Assembly: GCA_009839745.1 (NCBI GenBank)
Contig: VXPE01000003.1
Location: 1-64,000, forward strand
Direction: 5' to 3'
Length of the DNA stretch: 64,000 nucleotides
Source of the DNA: Candidatus Poribacteria bacterium
Lineage (GTDB): Bacteria; Poribacteria; WGA-4E; WGA-3G
The notes under the pieces are model-generated. The model made no database searches. It saw only the letters and a list, made by a program, of their open reading frames with translations, and was not told the DNA's origin. Both the position numbers and the translations under genes were made by a program. Shown in pieces: positions 8,624-16,996 of this stretch. The first letter of the stretch is position 1, and each line of letters begins with the position of its first letter.

Positions 8624-9550
8624 TTATGCAACGACAGATGTGATGAAAATACGCCGGACAATGCTCAACTTTGGAACTGGTAGAACAGTCTCAATCTGGT
8701 AGCCAAGGTCGGTCAGTGTTTTACTGATATCCCGAAGGTCGATGAATGCGGCTTTCGGCGCACATGTTCGTAAATTTGACAAAATTTCTATCTCTTGCGT
8801 GCTATCTCTGACGAGATTAATGCCGTAGGGCAGGTCTGTTGCAATGGCGTCATACTGTTCATCGATGTGTCTCGCATCACCGAGTGTTACGTCTGCTGAT
8901 AGTTCGAAATGCTGCAGATTTTTCGTGGTCGCGCCTATCATGCGACGGTTGACATCGTAACCCGTTGCGTAGATACCGCTATGTGCGGCAGCCATCACAA
9001 TAGTGCCAGTTCCACAGCACGGGTCAAGTAGATGCTCCCCCGGGTGTGCTACTAAATTGACGAGCACACACGCAAGCCGAGCGGGTAGCGAACTTGAGGT
9101 CACGTAAGGGCGTTGATTATGGGCAAGCCAGACACCGTCAGACTCAGAAAGGAGTTGCCCGAACCACATTTTATCAGCCGTCACAACCGTTAGGAAAGTC
9201 GTCTGCGGCTGGCATAAATTCGCACTACCACCGATAGCAGTGCCGATGTCCCGCGCGAGGGTCATAGAGTTTACTTTTAGGTTGCGCGGCTTTTTTACGA
9301 CAGAAACCCGAAACTCGTCCGCATGTAAACCCCTCGCAGTGATCTTCGCGCAGAGTTCAGTGAGACTGCTCGTTTCAAAAAGGATTTCGCTGCAACTCTT
9401 GAGATACGCGCCTCGACGGACATCAACACACCTGTCTGAAATCGCGATGCCATCTGTATTTGGCGCAGATCCTGTCAGTGCAACGCATTCCGCACGCACT
9501 AATTCTGTGAGTCCATCTGGGGTGGCTGTGAGATAAAGATATTTAGGCAT
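8624..9550 (-). CDS. THUMP-domain RNA (guanine-N2) methyltransferase, Trm11/TrmG10-like
   Basis: 308-aa SAM-dependent RNA methyltransferase. The N-terminal half has THUMP-like features (MPKYLYLTATPDGLTELVRAE and SVVKKPRNLKVNS). The C-terminal Rossmann fold has motif I DPCCGTGTIVMAAA and catalytic motif IV DLPYG, the form used by enzymes that methylate the N2 of guanine in tRNA (Trm11, archaeal TrmG10) or in 23S rRNA. Which RNA and which position cannot be decided from sequence. It converges on the GcvH-like gene with about 50 nt between the stops. Confidence 0.8.
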   Translation of the reverse strand: MPKYLYLTATPDGLTELVRAECVALTGSAPNTDGIAISDRCVDVRRGAYLKSCSEILFETSSLTELCAKITARGLHADEFRVSVVKKPRNLKVNSMTLARDIGTAIGGSANLCQPQTTFLTVVTADKMWFGQLLSESDGVWLAHNQRPYVTSSSLPARLACVLVNLVAHPGEHLLDPCCGTGTIVMAAAHSGIYATGYDVNRRMIGATTKNLQHFELSADVTLGDARHIDEQYDAIATDLPYGINLVRDSTQEIEILSNLRTCAPKAAFIDLRDISKTLTDLGYQIETVLPVPKLSIVRRIFITSVVA

Positions 9551-9606
9551 TTTGATTATATTACTATCCGAAGAAAAACGACACTCCGATATTAAAAAGG
9601 AAGACT

Positions 9607-10446
9607 ATGTCACAGAGAGAAAAAATTCGGATTGGGCACAGCCCAGATTCCGATGATGCTTTCATGTTCTACGCGCTCGCCAAAGGGTTAATCCCGACGG
9701 ATCCGTATGAGATTGTTCATGTCATTGAAGACATTGAAACCCTGAATCAACGCGCACTTGCCGCTGAACTTGAGGTTACGGCAATCTCTGTTCACGCCTA
9801 CGCTTACGTCGCGAAGGATTATGTGTTCATGCCTTGTGGGGCGAGTATCGGCGATCAATACGGACCCCTCGTTGTTTCCAAGACACCCATAGACACACTT
9901 GCGGGTAAACGGATCGCTATTCCCGGCAAAATGACGACCGCCTATCTTACACTTAGCCTCTTCCAACCAAATTTTGAGGCAGAGACCCGTCCCTTTGATA
10001 AAATATTAGACGCCGTCCAACAGGATGAAGTCGATGCCGGGCTCATTATTCATGAAGGACAATTAACCTACGCACGCGAAGGACTTCACAAAGTCATCGA
10101 CTTGGGCGAGTGGTGGTATGAGGAAACAGGACTCCCGTTGCCTCTCGGTGCGAATGTAATTCGTCGTAACCTCGGCACCCCAAAAATTCGTGAGATAACA
10201 GCATTACTCAAGCAGAGCATCCAGTACTCATTGGAACACCGAGAACGCGGGTTAGCATACGCAATGACTTACGCACGCGATATGGAAACCGCGCTCGCCG
10301 ATAAATTTGTAGGGATGTACGTCAATGACTACACGCTTGATTACGGAGAAAAGGGTAGAGCAGGCGTGCGGGAATTGCTTCACCGTGGCACCATTGCTGG
10401 GATTATTCCGCACGGTGTAGAGGCTGATTTTGTCTCGCTTGAATAG
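9607..10446 (+). CDS. mqnD: 1,4-dihydroxy-6-naphthoate synthase (futalosine pathway)
   Basis: Converts cyclic dehypoxanthinyl futalosine to 1,4-dihydroxy-6-naphthoate in the alternative menaquinone route. The 279-aa protein has a periplasmic-binding-protein fold. The hallmark HSPDSDDAFMFYAL lies at the N-terminus; MqnD enzymes share HSPDPDDAFM here, which separates them from MqnA. AISVHAYAY, GPLVVSK and GLIIHEGQLTY are further family stretches. AAGGAAG precedes the ATG. It starts just after the divergent methyltransferase gene. It implies menaquinone-based respiration; the other mqn genes are not in the window. Confidence 0.9.
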   Translation: MSQREKIRIGHSPDSDDAFMFYALAKGLIPTDPYEIVHVIEDIETLNQRALAAELEVTAISVHAYAYVAKDYVFMPCGASIGDQYGPLVVSKTPIDTLAGKRIAIPGKMTTAYLTLSLFQPNFEAETRPFDKILDAVQQDEVDAGLIIHEGQLTYAREGLHKVIDLGEWWYEETGLPLPLGANVIRRNLGTPKIREITALLKQSIQYSLEHRERGLAYAMTYARDMETALADKFVGMYVNDYTLDYGEKGRAGVRELLHRGTIAGIIPHGVEADFVSLE

Positions 10447-10469
10447 CCTCTTCGATTTATTTCTCTCAA

Positions 10470-10490
10470 GGTGAGGTTCTATACCTCACC
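10470..10490 (+). terminator. Hairpin downstream of mqnD
   Basis: GGTGAGGT (10470-10477) pairs perfectly with ACCTCACC (10483-10490) around a 5-nt loop. Only a short CCTTT follows, so it would be a weak intrinsic terminator or an mRNA-stabilising hairpin. Confidence 0.45.
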
Positions 10491-10513
10491 CCTTTGGTAT
10501 ACCCACAAACATC

Positions 10514-10765
10514 ATGGATGCAAAACGCCGCAGATATTTCCAATTAGAAAATGCCGATGGTAAGAGACTCGCCGATGGGATTCTCTATGATGAAGGAAAC
10601 GTCCAGATTCTGTGGCGCGACGATTGTGGTCATACCGCAGAACAGTACGCATCCATCAACCTGGTATTAGATTTAGTACCGGGGGTTACTGTGTTGCGCC
10701 TTGAAGGCACTGCAGCAGAAAACGACAGAGAAGAGAACAGTGAATTAGAAGTATCAAGAAACTGA
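10514..10765 (+). CDS. Small hypothetical protein
   Basis: 83-aa protein, rich in Asp, Glu and Arg, with alternating short strands (RRYFQLENADGKRLADGILY, GNVQILWRDD) suggesting a small beta fold. There is no signal peptide or membrane segment. The ATG has no clear ribosome site. It follows the mqnD hairpin by 23 nt, and the stop lies 11 nt from the convergent propeller gene. Coding-like composition and tight packing support it; I do not recognise the family. Confidence 0.55.
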   Translation: MDAKRRRYFQLENADGKRLADGILYDEGNVQILWRDDCGHTAEQYASINLVLDLVPGVTVLRLEGTAAENDREENSELEVSRN

Positions 10766-10776
10766 AGTATCTTCAT

Positions 10777-11649
10777 TCACCGGAGCCGCCGATCCGCCAA
10801 TTTGATAATTTTCCCGTTCTCCTGTGCGAGATACATATAACCGAGTCCGTCTAACACAATCCCTTCCTGTTCGTCACCGGGTAAGAGATATTGTCTGAGA
10901 ATAGTGCCTTCCCGTTTAAGTTCCACGAAGAGGTTTGTTGTATCGCTGATTAATACCAGAAAATCGCCTTGCGTATCGTAAGCCAATCCTGAAATGTCAA
11001 TGAAGTCCATTTTGTAGGCGCGGATAATCGTGCCGTCTGACTGTTTCGCTGTTGAGGAACGCAGGGGCACTACGACTTCGCACACGACCGAGGGCTCATC
11101 TTTCGCTTTGAGACTAAAGGATTGATTACCGACCCAAAACGTGCCCCCTTCTGGGTGTGAGGCATCTGGCACGAAAGCGATCGCTTCAATGCCCATGCCT
11201 CCTTTTCTCAAGAGTTGTTCGCCTTTATAATTCCTACCGATTCTAAATTCCCTTTGAATGGCGAGATCTTTTGGGTCAAGCTCAAGGATCGCCTCGTCGT
11301 CTTCAACAGCCGCGTAAAGTAAACCCGTATCCGGATTCACGGTAATTCCTTCAATATCCCGTTCGTTTAATCCTCCCGACTGAATGAGCCTACCCTCCAA
11401 GCTTACTTCATGGACACTCCCTGAATCGTCAGCCAAGAATAGACTCCGTCGAGTCGGATGGTAGGTGATACCAGAGGGTTCCGCTATTTGTGATTGCGTT
11501 ATACTCCCGATCCAATTATACGGTAGCGTGACGGGACGTGATGCTCCCGTTTCTTTTTTCACCGATTGCTCCATCCGGACCAAAAAATATACCAATACGA
11601 TGCTGATAATTGTGATCGCAAAAATAAGAACTACTCTTTTGTAAGACAT
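10777..11649 (-). CDS. SdiA-regulated-like beta-propeller, membrane anchored
   Basis: 290-aa protein with one N-terminal membrane helix (VVLIFAITIISIVLVYFLV) and a large exported beta-propeller resembling the SdiA-regulated/YjiK family: EPSGITYHPTRRSLFLADD, ERDIEGITVNPDTGLLYAAVED, GIEAIAFVPD, DISGLAYD, EQEGIVLDGLGYMYLAQENG. The role in characterised relatives is obscure; NHL/phytase-like propellers bind ligands or hydrolyse phosphates. I chose the ATG at 11649, 7 nt from GGAGG, over the GTG one codon upstream. It diverges from the crystallin-like gene. Confidence 0.75.
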   Translation of the reverse strand: MSYKRVVLIFAITIISIVLVYFLVRMEQSVKKETGASRPVTLPYNWIGSITQSQIAEPSGITYHPTRRSLFLADDSGSVHEVSLEGRLIQSGGLNERDIEGITVNPDTGLLYAAVEDDEAILELDPKDLAIQREFRIGRNYKGEQLLRKGGMGIEAIAFVPDASHPEGGTFWVGNQSFSLKAKDEPSVVCEVVVPLRSSTAKQSDGTIIRAYKMDFIDISGLAYDTQGDFLVLISDTTNLFVELKREGTILRQYLLPGDEQEGIVLDGLGYMYLAQENGKIIKLADRRLR

Positions 11650-11751
11650 CACAGCGCCTCCATCTTACACTGCTAAAGCGTTCTTTCCCAAACTCTTACT
11701 CTATACTTTATCATATTCTTTCCAGATATTCAAGAAAATTGAAAGTTTCGC

Positions 11752-11781
11752 TTGACAAACCGCTTCTGCTAATGATATTTT
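11752..11781 (+). promoter_or_regulatory. Predicted promoter for the crystallin-like gene
   Basis: A consensus TTGACA (11752-11757) is followed after 18 nt by TATTTT (11776-11781). The transcript would begin near 11788, about 47 nt before the chosen ATG at 11835. Confidence 0.5.
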
Positions 11782-11834
11782 AATTAAACCTGCAATCTCG
11801 TTTGGAAGTTATGCCTGAAAACAAGGAGCGAGTT

Positions 11835-13250
11835 ATGACCAACATGCCAAGGCTTGTCGTTGAAGTCTTTGAACATGTGAACTTTCATGGACGCAAGGTT
11901 ACGCTTGTTGAATCGATCCCGAACACTGCAGAGATTGGTGCCCAAGATATCATTTCTTCCATTAAAATCTACAAGGGACCCGGGTTCAACGCGTCGCCCA
12001 ACTACAAAGCCATCTTTCATGAGCATGAGGACTACGCAGGCCGCCGGCTGGTGCTTGCTCCAGGGTTCTATCCAAACATTCATGACATCCCTTACAACTT
12101 CGGGGACGCGATTACATCTATCAGTTTCAGTCCATCAGCGCATCCAACACCGCCGGAATATGGAGCAGTCCCGGTCATCATTGAGGTGTTCCGGGACGTA
12201 GACTATACCGGTCAACGGAGTGTTATCATGCGGGATGTCAGTTCAATGTTTGATATCGGGATGAACGATACGGTTTCGTCAATCCGAATCCAGCGGGGTC
12301 CGAGTTTTCCGTTCAGCGGATGTCATATTATTTTCTACGAGCACGCTAACTTTGAAGGTCGGCGATTGAACCTAAGCCTCAGTTCACAAGAATTTCAATT
12401 GGCACTTCGGAACCTTAGAGCACATCCACATTCGCAATCATTTTCAGATATTATCTCTTCTATAAAAATTGTGCCGTTAGGTGTATTTCGTGTGCTGATT
12501 GTTGTAGGCGATAGCGCAACAGGCGAGCCAGCAATATTGGAGTCCCTCACCTCTGTTGAAGGATTAGAATTTCAGTTTACGACTGTCCACATTAATGACA
12601 ATCCTGACAATCGTGGGGATCCCAACAATGCGATCAAACTCTCAAGCATCACGCTTTCAGAGTACGACATCATCTGGTTTACTTGGAACGCAACGGGACA
12701 TAATGGTGAATATTTCGTTGAAGATGCCGATCAAGCAATTCGAGAGTTCGTTCGTAAGGGCGGAATTGTTTGGGCTTCCGCAATGGATAACAATATCACA
12801 CCCCCGGATGGTGTCCATACGACCGAGCCTGCCTGGCGTGGCGATTGGTTGCCAGTGAATCAGCACCCGATTCGCGTGGTTAATTCCAAAGATGGAAACG
12901 TCAAGATCACCGACGACGGACAAAAAACGGGTATGTTTACCTGGCCTCATAAGGTAAATGTCGACACGCTCGTAACCGACGATCATTGGGTGACAGACGA
13001 CAGGAGTTACCGAAGATTGGCTGTTAGAGAGGATAACGGAGATCCGATCAGTGTGCAGTTACAATGGGGAGATGGGTATTATGTCGCTTTTGCAGTTGAT
13101 ACCCGTGATGCCTATCGGACGACTATAGCGAAACCTCTCATTGAGAATGCGCTCTGTTACTTAGCAAATCTCGCGTGGCAGACGTCCCCCCGTCAACCGC
13201 TCAAAGGGCGATACCGGACACATCTCAGCAGCGAGACCATTTTCCGGTAG
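11835..13250 (+). CDS. Beta-gamma-crystallin repeats fused to a ThuA/GATase1-like domain
   Basis: 471-aa protein without a signal peptide. Residues about 1-215 hold four Greek-key motifs, two crystallin domains. Each opens with an F/Y-E/R-H/D-x-x-(F/Y)-x-G-R type stretch (VFEHVNFHGR, FHEHEDYAGR, VFRDVDYTGQ, FYEHANFEGR) and closes with the microbial calcium-binding motif (N/D)xx(S/T)S: QDIISS, GDAITS, NDTVSS, SDIISS. From FRVLIVVGDSATG a class I glutamine-amidotransferase-like/ThuA-like domain follows (YDIIWFTWNATGHNG, AIREFVRKGGIVWASAMDN). AAGGAG lies 6 nt before ATG 11835; an earlier ATG at 11802 has no such site. I infer Ca2+ binding; function is unknown. Confidence 0.75.
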   Translation: MTNMPRLVVEVFEHVNFHGRKVTLVESIPNTAEIGAQDIISSIKIYKGPGFNASPNYKAIFHEHEDYAGRRLVLAPGFYPNIHDIPYNFGDAITSISFSPSAHPTPPEYGAVPVIIEVFRDVDYTGQRSVIMRDVSSMFDIGMNDTVSSIRIQRGPSFPFSGCHIIFYEHANFEGRRLNLSLSSQEFQLALRNLRAHPHSQSFSDIISSIKIVPLGVFRVLIVVGDSATGEPAILESLTSVEGLEFQFTTVHINDNPDNRGDPNNAIKLSSITLSEYDIIWFTWNATGHNGEYFVEDADQAIREFVRKGGIVWASAMDNNITPPDGVHTTEPAWRGDWLPVNQHPIRVVNSKDGNVKITDDGQKTGMFTWPHKVNVDTLVTDDHWVTDDRSYRRLAVREDNGDPISVQLQWGDGYYVAFAVDTRDAYRTTIAKPLIENALCYLANLAWQTSPRQPLKGRYRTHLSSETIFR

Positions 13251-13255
13251 GGAAT

Positions 13256-13346
13256 AGTTATCAGTCTTAGGTTTTCAGTTTTCGGTTAAAAGTGTGCGGG
13301 CAAACACCGTGTCCGTCACAAACGAGTGCCTGACACCTGATAACTG
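13256..13346. repeat. Inverted repeat, possibly a small interspersed element
   Basis: AGTTATCAGT (13256-13265) and CCTGATAACT (13336-13345) are inverted copies with one mismatch and enclose about 70 nt of non-coding sequence between the crystallin-like and flotillin-like genes. It could be a MITE or a folding leader. Confidence 0.4.
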
Positions 13347-13367
13347 ACAACGAAAAAGGAGAACTGA

Positions 13368-15668
13368 ATGCGTTTCATTGCTGTTATCGTTTTCTTAATA
13401 GCTGTTGCAGTCGCTGTTGGTTGGTTTGCATATCAAAATCTCGACCGCTTTGGACAGAACGAAGTCATACGGTGGTTGACAGCAATTCTCTTTGTATTAT
13501 TCGCGAGTTTAGCAACTTTCGCTGCTACAGTGATCCGCTATCGTATACCGAAAGCCGATGTCGCACTCGTCCGAACAGGGGGTGCAAGAGAGAAAATTCG
13601 TATCACGGGGGGTCTCTGGGTTAACACGATTATCCATGAAATCAAAGAAATCTCTCTGAATACCATGCGCATTGAGGTCATACGAGAGGGTCCAGAGGCT
13701 TTGATTACCTACGACTTTAACCGCGGTGATGTCGAAGTTGTTTTCTACCTTAAAGTTGAACCCGAAGAAACCGACATCCTACGCGCTGCACAAGCCCTTG
13801 GCGATAAATCTATGACCCCTGAGACCGTGCGCGAATTAATTGAACCGAAACTCGAGGGTGCGTTGCGAAGTGTCGCAGCCGAAAGTGATATTCAAGATCT
13901 CCTCCAGAAACGCCAAGAGTTTGCCGACAAGGTCCAAGGAGCGTGCGGTGAGGATCTGGAAATCCAGAACGGTTTAACCCTTGAAACCGTATCTATTATT
14001 CGGGTAGATCAGACCCCCGTTGAAACGCTTGATGCCGAAAACCGATTCGATGCAGTTGGTATTCGAGAAATCACCGAAATCACAGCCGAGCAGGACCGAG
14101 AAAAAGAACGGATTGTCAAAGAAAAAGAGGTCGCCATCGTTCAGATTGAGGTCGACGCTCGGATACAGAAACTCGAAGCCGAACAGCAGCAAGCATGGGC
14201 AGAATCCGATCAGCAAAAAAATATTGCTATCTATGCCGCGGAACGGCAAGCCGAGACCCTTAAATTCCAATTTGAGATGGAACAGGGCGTGCAAGAACGT
14301 GAATACGAGATGAAGCAGGAGGTCGAGCGCGCACGTATTAGACAGGAACAGGTTATCCAAGAACGCGAAATCGAGATGAACCGTGACATCGAAGTCGCTC
14401 GCGTCCAACAGGAACAGATTGTCGCCGAACGTGAAATTGAAAAGAACCTCATCGTTGAAACACAACAGATTGAGCAATCCAAAGTTGTCCAACTCGCCGA
14501 AATTGAGCAACATCTCATCGTTCAAATGCAGAGAATCGCACAGGAACAAGCGATTGCGGTTCGCGACATAGAGAAAGTATTGACAGTAGAGAAAGCCCGT
14601 ATTGCACAAGAAGAAGGGGTTATGCTACGGGATATTGCGCGCGATTTGGCAGTCCAAACCACACGTTTCAGTCAAGAACAACAGGTCCAACAGCGTGAAA
14701 TCGAGAAAAACCTCGTCGTCGAAACCGCACAAATCGATCAGGTGCGCCAAGTCGAACTCGCAGAAGTTGCCAAAATTTTGGCAGTAGAGATAGCACGCAT
14801 CGCACAAGCGCAACAGGTTGAAACCCGTGACATTGAGAAGGAACTCATCGTAGACAAAGCACGCATCGCACAAGAAGAAGGGGTTATGCTACGGGATATT
14901 GCGCGCGATTTGGCAGTCCAAACCACACGTTTCAGTCAAGAACAACAGGTCCAACAGCGTGAAATCGAGAAAAACCTCGTCGTCGAAACCGCACAGATCG
15001 ATCAGGTTCGACAGGTCTCCCTCGCAGAAATTGCCAAAATCTTGACAGTAGAACAGACCCGTATCAATCAGGAATTACAGGTTGCCTTAACCGACGAAGA
15101 CCGGAAAATTGAGGTTGCGAATAAGCAGCAGGTAACGGCACTTGCAGAGAAAGAGCAGTTAGTAGCGGAAGCTGAACGTATGGGCGCAGAAGTGGGTGTG
15201 ACGGCAACAGAACAGGTGAAAGAAGCTGAATGGCAGCGTGAGGTGGCAATCATTGGTGCCGAAGCCCAAGCACAGCCGATCGAACGTCTTGCCGATGCTG
15301 TGCTTGCCGAGGCGCGAGCGAAAGCACAAGGCGAGATGGCAGAATACGAAGCTCGAAATGTCGCTGAACAACGCGTCCTCGTCCAAGAAGCAATCTTAGA
15401 ACTCATTGATGAAGCCCCTGATATTCTTGAGGAACTCATGAAACCTGTCGAGAAAATCGACAGTATCAAGATCCTGGATATGGGTAACAACGATGGACAA
15501 GGGGGGCTCAACCGCAGCAATATGGGGCGGCTCGCAAATGCGTTGCTTGATACGGGTGCTATTTCCCCTATGCTTAAGGAACTGTTTAACTTCGCGGATG
15601 TAGACGCCCAACAGATTACAGACAAAATTGCTGAATATCTATCTGATCTCGTCAATCGTCCGAGTTAA
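13368..15668 (+). CDS. Flotillin-like SPFH-domain membrane scaffold with 22-residue repeats
   Basis: 766-aa membrane protein. Two N-terminal helices (about 1-22 and 35-58) are followed by an SPFH/Band-7 domain (about 60-240) of flotillin type, then a very long coiled coil. Residues 311-596 consist of about thirteen 22-residue repeats with consensus-like units REIEKNLVVETAQIDQ and RDIEKxLxVExARIAQEE. An 88-residue block of four repeats is duplicated almost exactly. An Ala/Glu-rich flotillin tail and a C-terminal helical region complete it. Ordinary flotillins are about 400-520 aa, so this coil is greatly expanded. Flotillins organise membrane microdomains as oligomers; the long rod may set spacing or bind partners. 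AAAGGAG precedes the ATG. Confidence 0.85.
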   Translation: MRFIAVIVFLIAVAVAVGWFAYQNLDRFGQNEVIRWLTAILFVLFASLATFAATVIRYRIPKADVALVRTGGAREKIRITGGLWVNTIIHEIKEISLNTMRIEVIREGPEALITYDFNRGDVEVVFYLKVEPEETDILRAAQALGDKSMTPETVRELIEPKLEGALRSVAAESDIQDLLQKRQEFADKVQGACGEDLEIQNGLTLETVSIIRVDQTPVETLDAENRFDAVGIREITEITAEQDREKERIVKEKEVAIVQIEVDARIQKLEAEQQQAWAESDQQKNIAIYAAERQAETLKFQFEMEQGVQEREYEMKQEVERARIRQEQVIQEREIEMNRDIEVARVQQEQIVAEREIEKNLIVETQQIEQSKVVQLAEIEQHLIVQMQRIAQEQAIAVRDIEKVLTVEKARIAQEEGVMLRDIARDLAVQTTRFSQEQQVQQREIEKNLVVETAQIDQVRQVELAEVAKILAVEIARIAQAQQVETRDIEKELIVDKARIAQEEGVMLRDIARDLAVQTTRFSQEQQVQQREIEKNLVVETAQIDQVRQVSLAEIAKILTVEQTRINQELQVALTDEDRKIEVANKQQVTALAEKEQLVAEAERMGAEVGVTATEQVKEAEWQREVAIIGAEAQAQPIERLADAVLAEARAKAQGEMAEYEARNVAEQRVLVQEAILELIDEAPDILEELMKPVEKIDSIKILDMGNNDGQGGLNRSNMGRLANALLDTGAISPMLKELFNFADVDAQQITDKIAEYLSDLVNRPS
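14604..14995 (+). repeat. Exact 128-bp internal duplication in the flotillin-like gene
   Basis: Bases 14604-14731 recur without a mismatch at 14868-14995. The offset is 264 nt, exactly 88 codons or four 22-residue units, so the frame is kept. Flanking units are similar but not identical. This is recent internal duplication or gene conversion in the repeat rod. Confidence 0.9.
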
Positions 15669-15700
15669 TCCTCTTCATTGCTCCTCTTTTTGGAAGAAAC

Positions 15701-16996
15701 ATGCGACATCAACGCTATCAAACTTCAAACAGAAAGCCTAAACGCCAACGATGTCGAACGTGTCGCTCAGATAGTGGCAAACGGATCTGTCCGGCACTTA
15801 ACGGTATGTTAATTTGCCCGGAATGTTGTAGAGCTAAGCGTGCCAAGATCCCCGGTTGTGATGAAAACTGCCGATATTACGCGCCCCTTATTGTCTCCAG
15901 TAGAACGCATAAATCACCTGATTTCCCGTTGCATCGCTGTTTAATCAGTCGTTCTAAGGATACCGGTATGTTAATCGTAGTTGGGACCCGAAAGCGTCCA
16001 GATGGTAACCTAAAAGCGATGTTCCTCCTCCTGGATCTCTGGAAGAAAGGCATTCGAGATTGCTTTTTCGATGCCAAACTTTCTGAGAAACAGTTTGAGA
16101 AGGTCTCACAACGGATTGCGAAGAATTATAATCTCATGGAACCTACAGAACCGGATAACGATGAACCTAAAGAACTCATTCGCCTACCGAAGGATACACT
16201 CGTTATTGAAGCAGATGCCGCAATCCATCTCGATAAAGGGGTGAGACCGGTTGAGAACGCAGAAGCCTCTGGTGGAAGAGCGATTGACAGTTTGAAAGGG
16301 GCGCGGGCAATACACGAAATTTATATCCCTAAGACAGGGAAGTGGTACCTTTGGGCGCGCGTCTTCTTTGAATGGAGTAAAGATTCCTATTGGATAGGTA
16401 TGGATGATGCACTTGCAAACCCCTGGGATCGGGATGGAGGTCCAGGGGCAATTCGCATTTGTCCCGATCCGGATGATACTTCTAAATGGCACCGCTGGTT
16501 ATGGAACACCGGACCCGACAGTGTCGTAAATACCAAACAAGGCATCAACCCAGCCTTTTTCCAGATTAAACGGGCAGGCTACTACCGTCTCTGGTCTAAA
16601 GGCAGGGAAGGCGGTTCACGCTTAGACCAGATTTTGCTTACCCGTACGCGCGATTTCAACACGCAAACCGAAACAGAAGGGAACTCACTTCCCGTTAAAC
16701 ATGCACTGCACCCTTATGAGCCTGCTTCCATCGGCGAATGTCAAAAACTCATTCACCACGCTGTCCAGATCGCAACTGCTGTCAACACCGAACTCCCTTG
16801 GGAATTTAAATACTGGCTTCAGGATATCTGGGGAGACCTCACCGAATTCCCAGCAACAGAAGGCTCCCTCTATAAATGCCCCAAATGTGCAGCAGATCTG
16901 CCGCAACAGGCAGTCGATCTCATGACACAACACGCCCAATCCGATGACATCCAGTTCTATATTTTGTGCAGGAAGTGTGGAGGAGAGTTTGATTAA
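15701..16996 (+). CDS. Zinc-finger protein with an embedded CBM-like sandwich
   Basis: 431-aa protein of unknown function without a signal peptide. The N-terminus carries a Cys cluster (C18, C21, C30, C39, C42, C43, C53, C57) of the CxxC...CPAL...CPxCC...CxxxC type seen in various bacterial proteins. The middle (about 165-340) reads like a CBM6/malectin-type beta sandwich: IEADAAIHLD, ASGGRAI, GKWYLWARVFFEW, FQIKRAGYYRLW, LDQILLT. The C-terminus has a zinc ribbon, CPKC and CRKC about 30 residues apart. A sugar-binding-type fold flanked by intracellular zinc modules is unusual. It starts 32 nt after the flotillin-like gene and overlaps the next gene. Confidence 0.6.
   Translation: MRHQRYQTSNRKPKRQRCRTCRSDSGKRICPALNGMLICPECCRAKRAKIPGCDENCRYYAPLIVSSRTHKSPDFPLHRCLISRSKDTGMLIVVGTRKRPDGNLKAMFLLLDLWKKGIRDCFFDAKLSEKQFEKVSQRIAKNYNLMEPTEPDNDEPKELIRLPKDTLVIEADAAIHLDKGVRPVENAEASGGRAIDSLKGARAIHEIYIPKTGKWYLWARVFFEWSKDSYWIGMDDALANPWDRDGGPGAIRICPDPDDTSKWHRWLWNTGPDSVVNTKQGINPAFFQIKRAGYYRLWSKGREGGSRLDQILLTRTRDFNTQTETEGNSLPVKHALHPYEPASIGECQKLIHHAVQIATAVNTELPWEFKYWLQDIWGDLTEFPATEGSLYKCPKCAADLPQQAVDLMTQHAQSDDIQFYILCRKCGGEFD

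Noticed and set aside
13974-14609. 211-codon ORF on the minus strand inside the flotillin-like gene
   Set aside because: It mirrors the repetitive coiled-coil coding sequence in an antisense frame and has no recognisable motif or ribosome site.
16944-16988. Upstream ATG start for the M6 peptidase
   Set aside because: It adds residues unlike a signal peptide and overlaps the previous gene by 53 nt; the TTG at 16989 has a well-placed GGAGG.
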